Of a DNA stretch of 64,000 nucleotides, positions 31,988-42,749 are shown piece after piece (the first letter of the stretch is position 1; each line of letters opens with the position of its first letter). Under the pieces are notes generated by a model. It had not been told where the DNA came from, searched no databases, and saw only the letters and a program-made list of their open reading frames with translations. The stretch is taken from contig NZ_CP109499.1 of NCBI RefSeq assembly GCF_036231965.1, forward strand, positions 3,100,001 to 3,164,000, in the 5' to 3' direction. The translations under genes were made by a program, and so were the position numbers. The stretch is from Streptomyces sp. NBC_01428. GTDB lineage: Bacteria; Actinomycetota; Actinomycetes; Streptomycetales; Streptomycetaceae.

Positions 31988-34387
31988 ATGCCCGCCACGC
32001 ACCACTCGTCGCCACCCCCGACGACCACCTCCGAGAAGCCCCGAAAGCGCAAGACCGAACCCCGTCCCCGCACCGAGGAGAAACCCGTCGCCGCCTCCGA
32101 GGCCGCCGGCCCCGCCACCGAGGACGCGGCCACGCCCGTCGTCCCGGACAGCACGGTCCAGGACACCACGGTCCAGGACACCGTCGCCCCGGTGCCGGCG
32201 GCGTCCGCCGCCCGCACCTCCTCCCCTCGGGCGTCCGCCCCGCGCAAGGCCGCCGCCTCCGCGTCGGGCGCACCGGCCAAAAAGTCGGGCACACCGGCCA
32301 AGAAGAAGAGCAGGTCCGCCGTCCCGGCGACCCGGGTGGGCGACTCTCCCGTGACCGCCCCGCTCGCCCCGGTGACGGCCGTCGGGCGCATCCCCGTCCT
32401 CGACGTCCGGCCGATGGTGCTGGGCGGCCGCCGGCCCGCGAAGGCGGTGACCGGCGAGGAGTTCGAGGTCTCGGCCACGGTGTTCCGCGAGGGCCACGAC
32501 GCGGTCGCCGCGAACGTCGTCCTGTACGACCCCGAGGGCCGCCCCGGTCCCTGGTCGCCGATGCGCGAGCTGGCTCCCGGCACGGACCGCTGGGGCGCCC
32601 GTGTGAGCGCCGGCCGGGAGGGCCGCTGGACGTACACGGTGGAGGCGTGGGGCGACCCCGTCACCACCTGGCGGCACCACGCGGGGATCAAGATCCCGGC
32701 CGGTCAGGACACGGAGCTGGTGCTGGAGGAGGGCGCACGGCTGTACGAGCGGGCCGCCGCCGGCATCCCGAAGGGGACGAAGGGCAAGCGCGCCCGGGAC
32801 ACGGTCCTCGCCGCCGTCGACGCGCTGCGCGACCCCGACCGTCCCGTCGCCACCCGGCTCGCCGCCGCGCTCACCCCCGAGGTGGACGAGGTGCTGGCCC
32901 GTCATCCGCTGCGCGACCTGCTGACGTCGTCCGAGCCGTTGCCGTTGCTGGTGGAGCGGGAGCGGGCGTTGTACGGCTCCTGGTACGAGTTCTTCCCGCG
33001 CTCGGAGTCCGGGCAGTTGGATCCGCCGGTGCACGGCACGTTCCGCACCGCGGCCGAACGGCTGCCCGCCATCGCGGAGATGGGCTTCGACGTCGTCTAC
33101 CTCCCGCCGATCCATCCCATCGGCACCACCTTCCGCAAGGGTCCCGACAACACCCTGTCCGCCGCCCCCGAGGACGTCGGCGTGCCCTGGGCGATCGGCT
33201 CCCCCGAGGGCGGCCACGACGCGATCCACCCCGACCTGGGCACCCTGGAGGACTTCGACGCCTTCGTGGCCCGGGCCGCCTCGCTGAACCTGGAGATCGC
33301 GCTCGACTTCGCGCTCCAGTGCTCGCCGGACCACCCGTGGGTGGAGAAGCACCCGGAGTGGTTCCACCACCGCTCCGACGGCACGATCGCCTACGCGGAG
33401 AACCCGCCGAAGAAGTACCAGGACATCTATCCGATCGCGTTCGACAAGGACATGCCGGGCCTGGTCACCGAGACGGTGCGGGTGCTGCGGCACTGGATGG
33501 ACCACGGCGTCCGCATCTTCCGCGTCGACAACCCGCACACCAAGCCCGTCGTCTTCTGGGAGCGGGTCATCGCGGAGATCAACGCGACCGACCCCGACGT
33601 GATCTTCCTGGCCGAGGCGTTCACCCGGCCCGCGATGATGCGCACGCTGGGGGCGGCCGGTTTCCAGCAGTCGTACACCTACTTCACGTGGCGCAACACC
33701 AAGCAGGAGCTGACGGAGTACCTCACGGAGCTGTCCGGTGAGGCGGCCGCGCACATGCGGCCCAACTTCTTCGTCAACACCCCTGACATCCTGCACGAGT
33801 TCCTCCAGCACGGCGGCCGGCCGGCCTTCGAGCTGCGGGCCGTGCTCGCCGCGACCCTGTCCCCCACCTGGGGCATCTACAGCGGCTTCGAGCTCTGCGA
33901 GAACGTCGCGCTGCGGGCCGGGAGCGAGGAGTACCTCCACTCGGAGAAGTACCAACTGCGCCCGCGTGACTGGGAGTCGGCGGAGCGCGAGGGCCGGAGC
34001 ATCGCACCGCTGGTGACGCTGCTCAACGCGGTCCGCCGGCGCAGCCCCGCCCTGCGCCAACTGCGTGACCTGCACTTCCACCACGCCGACCAGGACGCGG
34101 TGATCGCCTACTCGAAGTCCGTCAGTGACGCACGTGGTTCGAACACGGTTGTGGTGGTGGCGAACCTCGATCCCCGCCACACCCAGGAGGCCACGGTCTC
34201 GTTGGACATGCCGACGCTCGGCCTGGACTGGCACGCGTCCGTGCCGGTGCGCGACGAGCTCACCGGCGAGACCTACAACTGGGGCAGGACCAACTATGTG
34301 CGCCTGGAGCCCGGGCACCGGCCCGCGCACGTCTTCACCGTCCTGCGACCGTCCTCACCGCTGATCGGAGGGTCACCCACCACATGA
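31988..34387 (+). CDS. glgE: Alpha-1,4-glucan:maltose-1-phosphate maltosyltransferase GlgE, long N-terminal extension
   Basis: A 799-residue GH13_3 enzyme from ATG 31988, with AGGAG upstream. It transfers maltosyl units from maltose-1-phosphate to the non-reducing end of alpha-glucan. The nucleophile is Asp514 ([11 protein letters not shown]) and the general acid Glu543 (FLAEAFTRP); their spacing of 29 equals that of S. coelicolor GlgE1 (Asp394/Glu423, from memory). The first about 120 residues are an Ala/Thr/Pro/Lys-rich low-complexity extension ending in a basic stretch ([14 protein letters not shown]). TreS is coupled by an ATGA overlap, so substrate supply and use are encoded together. 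Confidence 0.95.
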   Translation: MPATHHSSPPPTTTSEKPRKRKTEPRPRTEEKPVAASEAAGPATEDAATPVVPDSTVQDTTVQDTVAPVPAASAARTSSPRASAPRKAAASASGAPAKKSGTPAKKKSRSAVPATRVGDSPVTAPLAPVTAVGRIPVLDVRPMVLGGRRPAKAVTGEEFEVSATVFREGHDAVAANVVLYDPEGRPGPWSPMRELAPGTDRWGARVSAGREGRWTYTVEAWGDPVTTWRHHAGIKIPAGQDTELVLEEGARLYERAAAGIPKGTKGKRARDTVLAAVDALRDPDRPVATRLAAALTPEVDEVLARHPLRDLLTSSEPLPLLVERERALYGSWYEFFPRSESGQLDPPVHGTFRTAAERLPAIAEMGFDVVYLPPIHPIGTTFRKGPDNTLSAAPEDVGVPWAIGSPEGGHDAIHPDLGTLEDFDAFVARAASLNLEIALDFALQCSPDHPWVEKHPEWFHHRSDGTIAYAENPPKKYQDIYPIAFDKDMPGLVTETVRVLRHWMDHGVRIFRVDNPHTKPVVFWERVIAEINATDPDVIFLAEAFTRPAMMRTLGAAGFQQSYTYFTWRNTKQELTEYLTELSGEAAAHMRPNFFVNTPDILHEFLQHGGRPAFELRAVLAATLSPTWGIYSGFELCENVALRAGSEEYLHSEKYQLRPRDWESAEREGRSIAPLVTLLNAVRRRSPALRQLRDLHFHHADQDAVIAYSKSVSDARGSNTVVVVANLDPRHTQEATVSLDMPTLGLDWHASVPVRDELTGETYNWGRTNYVRLEPGHRPAHVFTVLRPSSPLIGGSPTT

Positions 34388-36102
34388 TCGTCAATGAGCC
34401 CGTCCCGGATACGTTCGAGGACACCCCGGCCAAGGACCGCGATCCCGAGTGGTTCAAGCGCGCCGTCTTCTACGAGGTCCTGGTGCGCTCGTTCCAGGAC
34501 AGCAACGGCGACGGCGTCGGAGACCTCAAAGGCCTCACCGCCAAACTCGACTACCTGCAATGGCTGGGCGTCGACTGCCTGTGGCTGCCCCCCTTCTTCA
34601 AATCCCCCCTGCGCGACGGCGGCTACGACGTCTCCGACTACACCGCCGTCCTGCCCGAGTTCGGCGACCTCGCCGACTTCGTGGAGTTCGTCGACGCCGC
34701 CCACCAACGCGGCATGCGCGTCATCATCGACTTCGTCATGAACCACACCAGCGACCAGCACCCGTGGTTCCAGGAGTCCCGCGCCAACCCCGACGGCCCC
34801 TACGGCGACTACTACGTCTGGGCCGACGACGACAAGCAGTACCAGGACGCCCGGATCATCTTCGTCGACACCGAAGCCTCCAACTGGACCTTCGACCCGG
34901 TCCGCAAGCAGTACTTCTGGCACCGCTTCTTCTCCCACCAGCCCGACCTCAACTACGAGAACCCGAAGGTCCAGGAGGAGATCATCTCCGCGCTGCGGTT
35001 CTGGCTGGACCTGGGGATCGACGGGTTCCGGCTGGACGCGGTCCCGTACCTGTACCAGGTCGAGGGAACCAACTGCGAAAACCTTCCTGCGACCCATCAG
35101 TTCCTCAAGCGGGTCCGCAAGGAGATCGACACGCACTATCCGGACACGGTGCTGCTGGCGGAGGCGAACCAGTGGCCCGAGGACGTCGTCGACTACCTCG
35201 GCGACTTCCCCTCCGGCGGCGACGAGTGCCACATGGCGTTCCACTTCCCCGTCATGCCCCGCATCTTCATGGCCGTGCGCCGTGAGTCCCGCTACCCCGT
35301 CTCGGAGATCCTCGCCAAGACGCCGGCGATCCCGAGCAACTGCCAGTGGGGCATCTTCCTGCGCAACCACGACGAGCTCACCCTCGAAATGGTCACGGAC
35401 GAAGAACGCGACTACATGTACGCCGAATACGCCAAGGACCCGCGCATGCGGGCCAACATCGGCATCCGCCGCCGCCTGGCCCCCCTGCTCGACAACGACC
35501 GCAACCAGATCGAACTCTTCACCGCCCTGCTGCTCTCCCTGCCCGGCAGCCCGATCCTCTACTACGGGGACGAGATCGGCATGGGCGACAACATCTGGCT
35601 CGGCGACCGCGACGCCGTGCGCACCCCCATGCAGTGGACCCCCGACCGCAACGCCGGATTCTCCTCCAGCGACCCCGGCCGCCTCTTCCTGCCCACGATC
35701 ATGGACCCCGTCTACGGCTACCAGGTCACCAACGTCGAAGCGTCGATGTCCTCGCCCTCCTCGCTGCTGCACTGGACCCGCCGCATGATCGAGATCCGCA
35801 AACAGAACCCCGCCTTCGGACTCGGCTCCTACACCGAACTCCAGTCCTCGAACCCCGCCGTGTTCGCCTTCCTGCGCGAGGCCCCCTCCAACGAGGACGG
35901 AACGGACGACCTCGTCCTGTGCGTCCACAACTTCTCCCGCTTCGCCCAGCCCACCGAACTCGACCTCCGCGAGTTCACCGGCCGCCACCCCGTCGAACTC
36001 ATCGGCGGCGTCCGCTTCCCCGCCATCGGCGAACTCCCCTACCTGCTCACCCTCGCCGGACACGGCTTCTACTGGTTCCGGCTGCGGACGGACGCGGTCT
36101 AG
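34384..36102 (+). CDS. treS: Trehalose synthase TreS (maltose alpha-D-glucosyltransferase)
   Basis: A 572-residue GH13_16 enzyme that interconverts trehalose and maltose. The catalytic triad is Asp218 ([10 protein letters not shown]), Glu260 ([12 protein letters not shown]) and Asp330 ([10 protein letters not shown]). The typical [27 protein letters not shown] region opens the barrel. The ATG overlaps the glgE stop by one codon frame shift (ATGA). It lacks the fused maltokinase domain seen in some bacteria; that activity is encoded by the next gene. In this cluster it supplies maltose from trehalose, for phosphorylation and polymerisation by the kinase and GlgE. Confidence 0.96.
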   Translation: MIVNEPVPDTFEDTPAKDRDPEWFKRAVFYEVLVRSFQDSNGDGVGDLKGLTAKLDYLQWLGVDCLWLPPFFKSPLRDGGYDVSDYTAVLPEFGDLADFVEFVDAAHQRGMRVIIDFVMNHTSDQHPWFQESRANPDGPYGDYYVWADDDKQYQDARIIFVDTEASNWTFDPVRKQYFWHRFFSHQPDLNYENPKVQEEIISALRFWLDLGIDGFRLDAVPYLYQVEGTNCENLPATHQFLKRVRKEIDTHYPDTVLLAEANQWPEDVVDYLGDFPSGGDECHMAFHFPVMPRIFMAVRRESRYPVSEILAKTPAIPSNCQWGIFLRNHDELTLEMVTDEERDYMYAEYAKDPRMRANIGIRRRLAPLLDNDRNQIELFTALLLSLPGSPILYYGDEIGMGDNIWLGDRDAVRTPMQWTPDRNAGFSSSDPGRLFLPTIMDPVYGYQVTNVEASMSSPSSLLHWTRRMIEIRKQNPAFGLGSYTELQSSNPAVFAFLREAPSNEDGTDDLVLCVHNFSRFAQPTELDLREFTGRHPVELIGGVRFPAIGELPYLLTLAGHGFYWFRLRTDAV

Positions 36103-36212
36103 AAGCTGCGGGCGGGGCGGTTTCCACCGCCCCGCCCGGGGCACCCATCAGGAACACCCCCGACTCGCCCGGTATCCGGGAACCCGGGCACTGGGGAAAG
36201 GACGCGACGCCC

Positions 36213-37649
36213 ATGTCGGAAGCCGTAACCCACTCCGCCCCGGCCCCGCTCGCACGCCCCGAGTTGCTCGCGTCGCTCGATCCACTGCTGCGGGAATGGC
36301 TGCCCCGGCAGCGCTGGTTCGCGGGCAAGGGGCGTCCGGTGACCGGGTTCTCGCTGGTGGCCGCGGTCGAACTGCTGCCGCCCACGTCCCCGTTGGGCCT
36401 GATCCATCTGCTGGTGCGCGCTCATCAGCCGCTCACCGCCGCGCACGGCGCGTCCCCGCAGCCCGGGGACTGCTACCAACTGCTCATCGGTGTCCGCGAC
36501 GTGCTGCCGCCGCATCTGGCGCCCGCGCTGATCGGCCACCTGGAGGACGGGCCGCTGGCCGGCCGCACGGTGTACGAGGCGCTGTACGACCCGCGCCCCG
36601 CCGGTGTCCTCCTGGAGGCCCTGCGCAGCGGTGCCCGCGTCGGCGACCTGCGCTTCGAGCGCGACCTCCGCCAGGAGATACGTGAGGACCTCGTTCCGCG
36701 CCTGGTCACGGCGGAACAGTCCAACTCCTCGATCGTGTACGGAGATACGTTCATCCTGAAGGTGCTGCGCCGGATCGTTCCGGGGGTCAATCCCGACCTG
36801 GAACTCCCGCTGGCGCTGGCCCGCGAGGACTGCGCACGGGTCCCGGCGCCCGCGGCCTGGATGCTCGCGGACCTGGACGCCGAGACGTATGTGCTCGGTG
36901 TCCTCCAGCCCTTCGTGCAGGGCGCGACGGACGGCTGGGAGCTGGCGCTGCGCGAGCTGGCCAAGGGCGAGGACTTCACCGCCGAGGCACGGGCGCTCGG
37001 CCGGGCCACCGCCGAGGTCCACACGTCGCTCGCCCGCGCCCTGCCCACCGTGACCCTGGGCCACCGCCAGATGGCGCCGCTCGTCGACACGATGACCGAG
37101 CGCCTGGCGGCCGCCGCACAGGCGGTCCCGGCCCTGCGGCCCTACGCGCCCGGCCTGCGCACCGCGTTCGAGGCGCTGGCGGACCTGTCCGCGGAGGGCC
37201 ACACCTGGACCGCGCAGCGCATCCACGGCGATCTGCATCTCGGCCAGTGCCTGCGCTCACCCGACGGGGAGTGGTCCCTCATCGACTTCGAGGGCGAGCC
37301 GTCCAAACCCCTCGCCGAACGCCGGATGCCGCAGCCCCCCGCCCGCGACATCGCGGGCATGCTGCGCTCCTTCGACTACGCGGCCCACTCGCTCCCCCCG
37401 GCCGCCGGCTCGTCGCGGACGGAGGGCACCTCCGAGCCGCCGGCCTCCGGATGGGCCGACGCCTGCCGGGCCGCGTACTGCGCCGGCTACGCCGAGGTCT
37501 CCGGACTCGACCCGCGCACGGATCCCGTCCTGCTGCGCGCCTTCGAGACGGACAAGGCGGTGTACGAGGTCGTGTACGAGGCCCGGCACCGCCCGGACTG
37601 GCTGCCGGTTCCGCTGGCGGCGGTGCGGCGGCTCGCCGCGTCGTCCTGA
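36213..37649 (+). CDS. mak: Maltokinase (Pep2/Mak), maltose-1-phosphate forming
   Basis: A 478-residue aminoglycoside-phosphotransferase-fold kinase. I start it at ATG 36213 ([10 protein letters not shown]), since the upstream frame overlaps treS. It uses ATP to convert maltose to maltose-1-phosphate, the GlgE donor. The N-terminal half is the family-specific cap ([14 protein letters not shown]), followed by a kinase C-lobe with catalytic Asp340 in [10 protein letters not shown] and metal-binding Asp358 in [17 protein letters not shown]. It sits 110 bp after treS and 47 bp before glgB in the same direction. The gap after treS is longer than elsewhere, so an internal promoter is possible. Confidence 0.94.
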   Translation: MSEAVTHSAPAPLARPELLASLDPLLREWLPRQRWFAGKGRPVTGFSLVAAVELLPPTSPLGLIHLLVRAHQPLTAAHGASPQPGDCYQLLIGVRDVLPPHLAPALIGHLEDGPLAGRTVYEALYDPRPAGVLLEALRSGARVGDLRFERDLRQEIREDLVPRLVTAEQSNSSIVYGDTFILKVLRRIVPGVNPDLELPLALAREDCARVPAPAAWMLADLDAETYVLGVLQPFVQGATDGWELALRELAKGEDFTAEARALGRATAEVHTSLARALPTVTLGHRQMAPLVDTMTERLAAAAQAVPALRPYAPGLRTAFEALADLSAEGHTWTAQRIHGDLHLGQCLRSPDGEWSLIDFEGEPSKPLAERRMPQPPARDIAGMLRSFDYAAHSLPPAAGSSRTEGTSEPPASGWADACRAAYCAGYAEVSGLDPRTDPVLLRAFETDKAVYEVVYEARHRPDWLPVPLAAVRRLAASS

Positions 37650-37696
37650 ACACCCCTGTGCGTGACTCCGTTCCCCCTGCCGAGGAGGCCCCTCCC

Positions 37697-40210
37697 GTGA
37701 CGCCCCGCCCCCCGTCCGACGACAGTCCGAAGAAGAACGGCTCGAAGAAGCCGGATGCCGGGAAGAAGACGGCGGCCGGGAAAGCGGTGTCCGGGAAGAC
37801 CGGCACCGGCAAGAAGTCCTCCGCCACCAAGGGCTCGAAGAAGGGCGTGAGCGCGGTGGCGAGGATCCCGGACTCCGCGCTCCCCGAGAGCGGCCCCGAC
37901 CTGCCGGCCGCCGCTTCGGACTCCCTCGACGCCGGCCGCGGCCTGCCGGACAGTGGTCCCGCTCTCCCGGCGGAGCCCCCCGGCTCCGGCTCCGGCTCCG
38001 GCTCCGGGGACGCGGTTCCCGTCTTCGCCGGGCTCGACGCGAGCGACCGTGACCGGCTGCTCAGCGGCACGCACCACAATCCGCACGGGGTGCTGGGGGC
38101 GCACCCGCTGCCGGGCGGCGTGGCCTTCCGGGTGTTCCGCCCGTACGCGCTCGGCGTCACCGTCGTCACCCCGGACCTGCGGGCCGAACTCCAGGACGAC
38201 GGCGGCGGGTTCTTCTCCGGACTGCTGCCGCTGCGGGCGGTCCCGGAGGCGTACCGGCTGCTCGTGACGTACGAGGACACGGTGGTGGAGGCCGAGGACG
38301 CGTACCGCTTCCTTCCCTCGCTCGGCGAGCTGGACCTGCACCTGATAGGCGAGGGCCGGCACGAGGAACTGTGGAAGGCGCTCGGCGCGGAGCCGATGGA
38401 ACAGCAGGACGTCGCCGGAACACGGTTCACGGTGTGGGCCCCGAACGCGCAGGGGGTCCGGGTCGCCGGCGCCTTCAACTTCTGGGACGGCACGGGGCAT
38501 CCGATGCGCTCGCTCGGTGCCACCGGGGTGTGGGAGCTGTTCGTGCCCGGGGTCGGTGAGGGCGAGCTGTACAAGTTCGACATCACGCGTCCCGACGGGT
38601 CCCACACGCTGCGCGCCGACCCGATGGCCCGCCGTACGGAGGAGCCGCCCAGGACCTCCTCGGTCGTGCACGCGTCGCACCACGTCTGGCAGGACGCCCG
38701 GTGGCTGGAGAAGAGGTCCGAACGGCCCGCCCACGAGGCTCCGTTCTCCGTGTACGAGGTCCATCTTCCGTCCTGGCGCCCCGGGTTGTCCTACCGCCAG
38801 CTGGCGGACCAGCTTCCCGCGTACGTCGCCGACCTGGGCTTCACGCACGTCGAGCTGATGCCCATAGCCGAGCATCCCTTCGGCGGTTCGTGGGGCTACC
38901 AGGTGACCGGCTTCTACGCGCCGACCGCGCGGCTGGGCACCCCGGACGACTTCAAGTACCTCGTCGACGCGCTGCACCAGGCCGGCATCGGCGTCCTGAT
39001 GGACTGGGTGCCGGCGCACTTCCCGCGCGACGACTGGGCGCTCGCCGCCTTCGACGGACGCCCGCTGTACGAGCACGCCGACCCGCAGCGCGCCGACCAT
39101 CCGGACTGGGGAACCCTGGAGTTCGACTACGGCCGGCGCGAGGTCCGCAACTTCCTCGTCGCCAACGCCACCTACTGGTGCGAGGAGTTCCACATCGACG
39201 GCCTCCGCGTCGACGCGGTGGCCTCCATGCTCTACCTCGACTACTCCCGCGAACCCGGCCAGTGGAGCCCCAACGAGCACGGCGGGCGGGAGAACCTGGA
39301 CGCGGTGGCGTTCCTCCAGGAGATGAACGCCACCGTCTACCGCCGCAACCCGGGTGTCGTCACCGTGGCCGAGGAGTCGACGGCCTGGGACGGGGTCACC
39401 CGGGCCACCCACCACACCGGTCCCGGCGGCTTCGGCGGGCTGGGCTTCGGGCTGAAGTGGAACATGGGCTGGATGCACGACTCGCTGGACTACGTGGCCC
39501 ACGAGCCGGTCCACCGGAAGTACCACCACAACGAGATGACGTTCTCGATGGTGTACGCCTACAGCGAGAACTACGTGCTGCCGATCTCGCACGACGAGGT
39601 CGTCCACGGCAAACGCTCGCTCGTCTCCAAGATGCCCGGCGACTGGTGGCAGCAGCGCGCCACTCTGCGCGCCTATCTGGCCTTCATGTGGGCCCACCCC
39701 GGCAAGCAACTCCTCTTCATGGGGCAGGAGTTCGCGCAGGGAGCGGAGTGGTCCGAGGTGCACGGGCCGGACTGGTGGCTCCTCGACCCGGCGTACGGCG
39801 CCGAGGCCGATCACCGCGGGGTGCGCGACCTGGTCCGGGACCTCAACACGGTCTACCGCGACGACCCGGCCCTGTGGGAGCGGGACACCGATCCGTCCGG
39901 GTTCGCCTGGGTCACCGGTGACTCCGCCGACGACAACGTGTTCGCGTTCCTGCGGCACGCCGCCGACGGCACCCCCCTGCTCGCCGTCTCGCACTTCTCC
40001 CCCGCCGTGCGCCACAACTACCGCCTCGGCGTCCCCGAGGACATCCCCGCCTGGCACGAGGTCCTCAACACCGACACGCTGCGCTACGGCGGCAGCGACG
40101 TCACCAACCCGCACCCGGTCAAGCCGGAGCCCACGGCCTGGCACGGCCGCCCGGCCAGCATCCAGCTGACCCTGCCGCCGCTCTCGACGGTGTGGCTGCG
40201 GCCGGCCTGA
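37697..40210 (+). CDS. glgB: 1,4-alpha-glucan branching enzyme GlgB with lysine-rich N-terminal extension
   Basis: An 837-residue GH13_9 enzyme from GTG 37697, fixed by GAGGAGG eight bases upstream. It creates alpha-1,6 branches in the glucan made by GlgE. After about 110 residues of Lys/Gly/Ser-rich sequence ([20 protein letters not shown], then a GSGSGSG run) come the N1 and CBM48 domains ([20 protein letters not shown]) and the catalytic barrel. Catalytic residues are Asp506 ([16 protein letters not shown]), Glu559 ([10 protein letters not shown]) and Asp633 (SHDEVVHGK). A long hairpin terminator follows, closing the glgE-treS-mak-glgB unit. Confidence 0.95.
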   Translation: MTPRPPSDDSPKKNGSKKPDAGKKTAAGKAVSGKTGTGKKSSATKGSKKGVSAVARIPDSALPESGPDLPAAASDSLDAGRGLPDSGPALPAEPPGSGSGSGSGDAVPVFAGLDASDRDRLLSGTHHNPHGVLGAHPLPGGVAFRVFRPYALGVTVVTPDLRAELQDDGGGFFSGLLPLRAVPEAYRLLVTYEDTVVEAEDAYRFLPSLGELDLHLIGEGRHEELWKALGAEPMEQQDVAGTRFTVWAPNAQGVRVAGAFNFWDGTGHPMRSLGATGVWELFVPGVGEGELYKFDITRPDGSHTLRADPMARRTEEPPRTSSVVHASHHVWQDARWLEKRSERPAHEAPFSVYEVHLPSWRPGLSYRQLADQLPAYVADLGFTHVELMPIAEHPFGGSWGYQVTGFYAPTARLGTPDDFKYLVDALHQAGIGVLMDWVPAHFPRDDWALAAFDGRPLYEHADPQRADHPDWGTLEFDYGRREVRNFLVANATYWCEEFHIDGLRVDAVASMLYLDYSREPGQWSPNEHGGRENLDAVAFLQEMNATVYRRNPGVVTVAEESTAWDGVTRATHHTGPGGFGGLGFGLKWNMGWMHDSLDYVAHEPVHRKYHHNEMTFSMVYAYSENYVLPISHDEVVHGKRSLVSKMPGDWWQQRATLRAYLAFMWAHPGKQLLFMGQEFAQGAEWSEVHGPDWWLLDPAYGAEADHRGVRDLVRDLNTVYRDDPALWERDTDPSGFAWVTGDSADDNVFAFLRHAADGTPLLAVSHFSPAVRHNYRLGVPEDIPAWHEVLNTDTLRYGGSDVTNPHPVKPEPTAWHGRPASIQLTLPPLSTVWLRPA

Positions 40211-40218
40211 CCGAACGC

Positions 40219-40257
40219 GGCGCGGCCCCCGGCGGTGTGACCGCCGGGGGCCGCGCC
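40219..40257. terminator. Bidirectional terminator, perfect 18-bp stem
   Basis: GGCGCGGCCCCCGGCGGT (40219-40236) is the exact reverse complement of 40240-40257 around a 3-base loop. It lies between the convergent glgB and helicase genes. Confidence 0.88.
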
Positions 40258-40301
40258 GTGCGGTGCCCCGGATGCGCCCGGTACTCGGTCCGGTCGGGCG
40301 C

Positions 40302-42599
40302 TCACTCCAGCCCGGCGTCCCGGAGCGAGGTGGGCAGCTCGCCCGTGTGCAGGATGCCCAGGGACTGGGTGGCCCGGGTCAGCGCCACGTACAGGTCGCT
40401 CGTGCCGTACGACGCGGGGTCGACCACCAGCACGGAGTCGAACTCCAGCCCCTTGGCCTGCCGGGGGTCGAGGAGGACCACCGTGCGGGTCAGGTCCGGC
40501 TCCTCGCCCGCCGTGATCCCGTCCAGCCGCCCGGCGAGCGCGGTGTGCAGGGCGCGCGGCGCGATCACCGCGAGCCGCCCCTCGGCCGGGGTCAGTTCGC
40601 CGACCGCCTTGGCCACGGCGCCGGGCAGGTCGTCGCCGGCGTCGCGGGCCCAGGGCCGCACCCCGGTGGAGCGGACGGAGCGGGGCGGTTCGAATCCGGG
40701 ACGCTCGGACCGCAGCACCCCGGCGGCGACGTCCATGATCTCGGACGGTGTGCGGTAGTTGACGCCCAGCCGGGTGTGCTCCCAGCGGTCCCCGACGTAC
40801 GGGGAGAGGATCTCCTCCCAGGAGCCGACGCCCGCCGCCTCCGCGGTCTGCGCGGGGTCGCCCACGAGGGTCATCGAACGGGTGGGGGTGCGCCGCATCA
40901 GCAGCCGCCACGCCATCGGCGACAGCTCCTGCGCCTCGTCGACGATGATGTGCCCGAAGGCCCAGGTCCGGTCGGCGGCGGCCCGTTCCGCGGCGCTGCG
41001 GTGGTCGTCCTCCTCGTGCCGTTCGGCCATCCGCTCGGCGTCGATGATGTTGTGCGCGGACAGGACCTCGGAGTCCTCCTCCTCCTTGTCCTCGAACTCG
41101 TACGTCCGCGAGGCGTAGGAGACGTCCAGCACGCCCTGGGCGTACGCGATCTGGGTGCGGCGCTCCTGGTCGGCGAGGGCCCGGGTGATCCGGTCGTCCT
41201 CTCCCAGCAGTTCGGCGGCCTCGTCGAGGAGGGGGACGTCCGCGGCGGTCCAGTCGTCGGGTCCGGTGACCGGGCGGCGGATCGCCGCGGCGTCCTCGTC
41301 CGTGACGTGGCCGCGCGGATCGGCCAGCAGGTCGGCGACGAGCCGCTGCGGGGTCAGCCTCGGCCACAACTGGTCGATGGCCGACCACACTTCGGGGTTC
41401 TCGGCGAGTTCGTCCCGGATCTGGGTGATGTCGCTCGGGTCGAGCAGGTTGGAGCCGTCGAAGGGGTCCGTGCCGATGCGTTCGGCGAGCATGTCGGTGA
41501 GGGTGTTGAGGATGTGCCCCTCGAAGTGCTCGCGGGCCACGTTGTGCGGCAGGTCCGCGGCGCGGGTGCGGTCCCGGGCGACCTGGACGAGACCCGCGTC
41601 GAGCATCAGGATGTCCCGGTCGTGCTCGATGGCGATCACCGGGTCGGGAAGCGCCTGGCGGTCCCGGACCGCGCCGGCGAGGACCTCCGCCATCGCGGCG
41701 CGGCCCTTCACCGCGGCGGCCTCGGGGGTGTCGGCGGCGGTCGCGTGGACACCGGGGAAGAGTTCGCCGACGGTCGAGAGCAGGACGCCGGTCTCGCCGA
41801 GCGAGGGCAGCACCTCGCCGATGTAGCCGAGGAAGGCGGGGTTGGGACCGACGATGAGGACGGCCCGCTTCGCGAGCAGTTCGCGGTGTTCGTAGAGCAG
41901 GTAGGCGGCACGGTGCAGGGCGACGGCCGTCTTGCCGGTGCCGGGGCCGCCCTCGACGACCATGACGCCCCGGTGCGGGGCGCGGATGATCCGGTCCTGT
42001 TCGGCCTGGATGGTCTGCACGATGTCGCTCATCCGGCCGGTGCGGGCCGAGTTGAGCGCGGCGAGCAGTACGGCGTCACCGGTCGGGTCCTCGTGTCCGG
42101 TGCGCTCGCGGTCGCCGAGGTCGAGGATCTCGTCGTGCAGGTCGGTGACGTGCCGCCCGTCGGTGGTGATGTGCCGCCGGCGGCGCAGGCCCATGGGGGT
42201 GTGGCCGGTGGCCAGGTAGAAGGGGCGGGCGACGGGGGCCCGCCAGTCGATGAGGATCGGGGTGCGCTCGGTGTCGTCGGCGCGGATGCCGATGCGGCCG
42301 ATGTGGTGACTGACCGCGGGGGTGGACGCGCCCTGTTCCGGGGACAGGTCGATCCGGCCGAAGCAGAGCGAGCCGTCCACGGCGTTCAGCGCGGCGAGGA
42401 GACCCGAGCGCTCGGCGACCAGGACGTCCCGTTCGAGGCGGGCCTGCATGGGCGTGTTGCCCTGGGCGAGGGCGTCCTCGACGGAGGCCTCGGTGACACC
42501 GCGCAGGGCGTCCACGCGCGCGTACAACCCGTCGATGAATTCCTGCTCGTGCCGCAGTTCATCATCGGGGAATTCTGTGTGTGAGCCCTTGTTTGACAA
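40302..42599 (-). CDS. HelD/HelR-like UvrD-superfamily helicase (RNA polymerase-associated)
   Basis: A superfamily-1 ATPase of 765 residues from TTG 42599, which has GGAG five bases upstream; an ATG at 42671 (789 residues) would run through the small-RNA locus and is less likely. Motif I is EGGPGTGKTAVALHRAAYLL, motif II IIVDEAQELSPMAW, motif III LVGDPAQTAEA, motif IV VNYRTPSEI and motifs V/VI KGLEFDSVLVV and YVALTRATQ. The N-terminal region (HEQEFIDGLYARVD, then FGRIDL and RTPILIDWRAPVARPFY) is characteristic of HelD, which frees stalled RNA polymerase; actinobacterial HelR can also displace rifamycins. It stands alone, ending at a bidirectional terminator. Confidence 0.88.
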   Translation of the reverse strand: MSNKGSHTEFPDDELRHEQEFIDGLYARVDALRGVTEASVEDALAQGNTPMQARLERDVLVAERSGLLAALNAVDGSLCFGRIDLSPEQGASTPAVSHHIGRIGIRADDTERTPILIDWRAPVARPFYLATGHTPMGLRRRRHITTDGRHVTDLHDEILDLGDRERTGHEDPTGDAVLLAALNSARTGRMSDIVQTIQAEQDRIIRAPHRGVMVVEGGPGTGKTAVALHRAAYLLYEHRELLAKRAVLIVGPNPAFLGYIGEVLPSLGETGVLLSTVGELFPGVHATAADTPEAAAVKGRAAMAEVLAGAVRDRQALPDPVIAIEHDRDILMLDAGLVQVARDRTRAADLPHNVAREHFEGHILNTLTDMLAERIGTDPFDGSNLLDPSDITQIRDELAENPEVWSAIDQLWPRLTPQRLVADLLADPRGHVTDEDAAAIRRPVTGPDDWTAADVPLLDEAAELLGEDDRITRALADQERRTQIAYAQGVLDVSYASRTYEFEDKEEEDSEVLSAHNIIDAERMAERHEEDDHRSAAERAAADRTWAFGHIIVDEAQELSPMAWRLLMRRTPTRSMTLVGDPAQTAEAAGVGSWEEILSPYVGDRWEHTRLGVNYRTPSEIMDVAAGVLRSERPGFEPPRSVRSTGVRPWARDAGDDLPGAVAKAVGELTPAEGRLAVIAPRALHTALAGRLDGITAGEEPDLTRTVVLLDPRQAKGLEFDSVLVVDPASYGTSDLYVALTRATQSLGILHTGELPTSLRDAGLE

Positions 42600-42622
42600 T
42601 TCCGCTCCCGCCCGGATACACT
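42593..42622 (+). promoter_or_regulatory. Strong housekeeping-type promoter driving a candidate small RNA
   Basis: TTGACA (42593-42598), an 18-bp spacer and TACACT (42617-42622) match the HrdB/sigma-70 consensus very well for a Streptomyces genome. No rightward protein gene follows for 1.6 kb; a hairpin and a terminator do. The -35 box overlaps the probable TTG start of the helicase gene on the other strand. Confidence 0.7.
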
Positions 42623-42673
42623 CTGCATCGTGAACTTCTTTGTGACTTGAGGTTCCGAAGTCGCAAAGCATTG

Positions 42674-42679
42674 AATATA
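42674..42679 (-). promoter_or_regulatory. Possible -10 box of the helicase gene
   Basis: Read leftward, TATATT lies 18 bases after TTGCGC and would start transcription near 42667, giving a leader of about 68 nt before TTG 42599. This leader would overlap the small RNA by about 40 nt. The -35 match is weak. Confidence 0.35.
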
Positions 42680-42687
42680 CGCAAAAG

Positions 42688-42717
42688 AATCCCCCGGGCG
42701 CAATTGCCCAGGGGATT
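42688..42717. terminator. Bidirectional terminator shared by the small RNA and trxA
   Basis: A 12-bp stem with one mismatch and loop GCAATT. Rightward the tail is TTTCTGTGTT and leftward (after trxA) it is CTTTTGCG, so it can end both transcripts. Confidence 0.8.
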
Positions 42718-42749
42718 TTCTGTGTTCCGGGTGGGATGTGCCGACGGGC

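Larger units (their letters stand above)
42629..42722 (+). ncRNA. Candidate small RNA, about 94 nt, two hairpins
   Basis: Counting seven bases from the TACACT box places the 5' end near 42629. The first hairpin has a 9-bp stem CTTTGTGAC/GTCGCAAAG (one G-U pair; 42638-42646 with 42660-42668) and a 13-base loop TTGAGGTTCCGAA. The AT-rich linker 42669-42687 leads to a terminator stem (42688-42699 with 42706-42717, one mismatch) and TTTCTGTGTT. No open frame of note is present. The 5' part would be antisense to the leader of the helicase mRNA. I do not recognise an Rfam family. Promoter, hairpin and terminator together make this a good candidate, though transcription is not shown. Confidence 0.6.

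Noticed and set aside
42599..42724. A rifamycin-associated element upstream of the HelR-like helicase
   Set aside because: I looked for the GGGGCTTGC-GCAAGGCCC-type inverted repeat, as I recall it, and found none; only the small-RNA hairpin and terminator are present.
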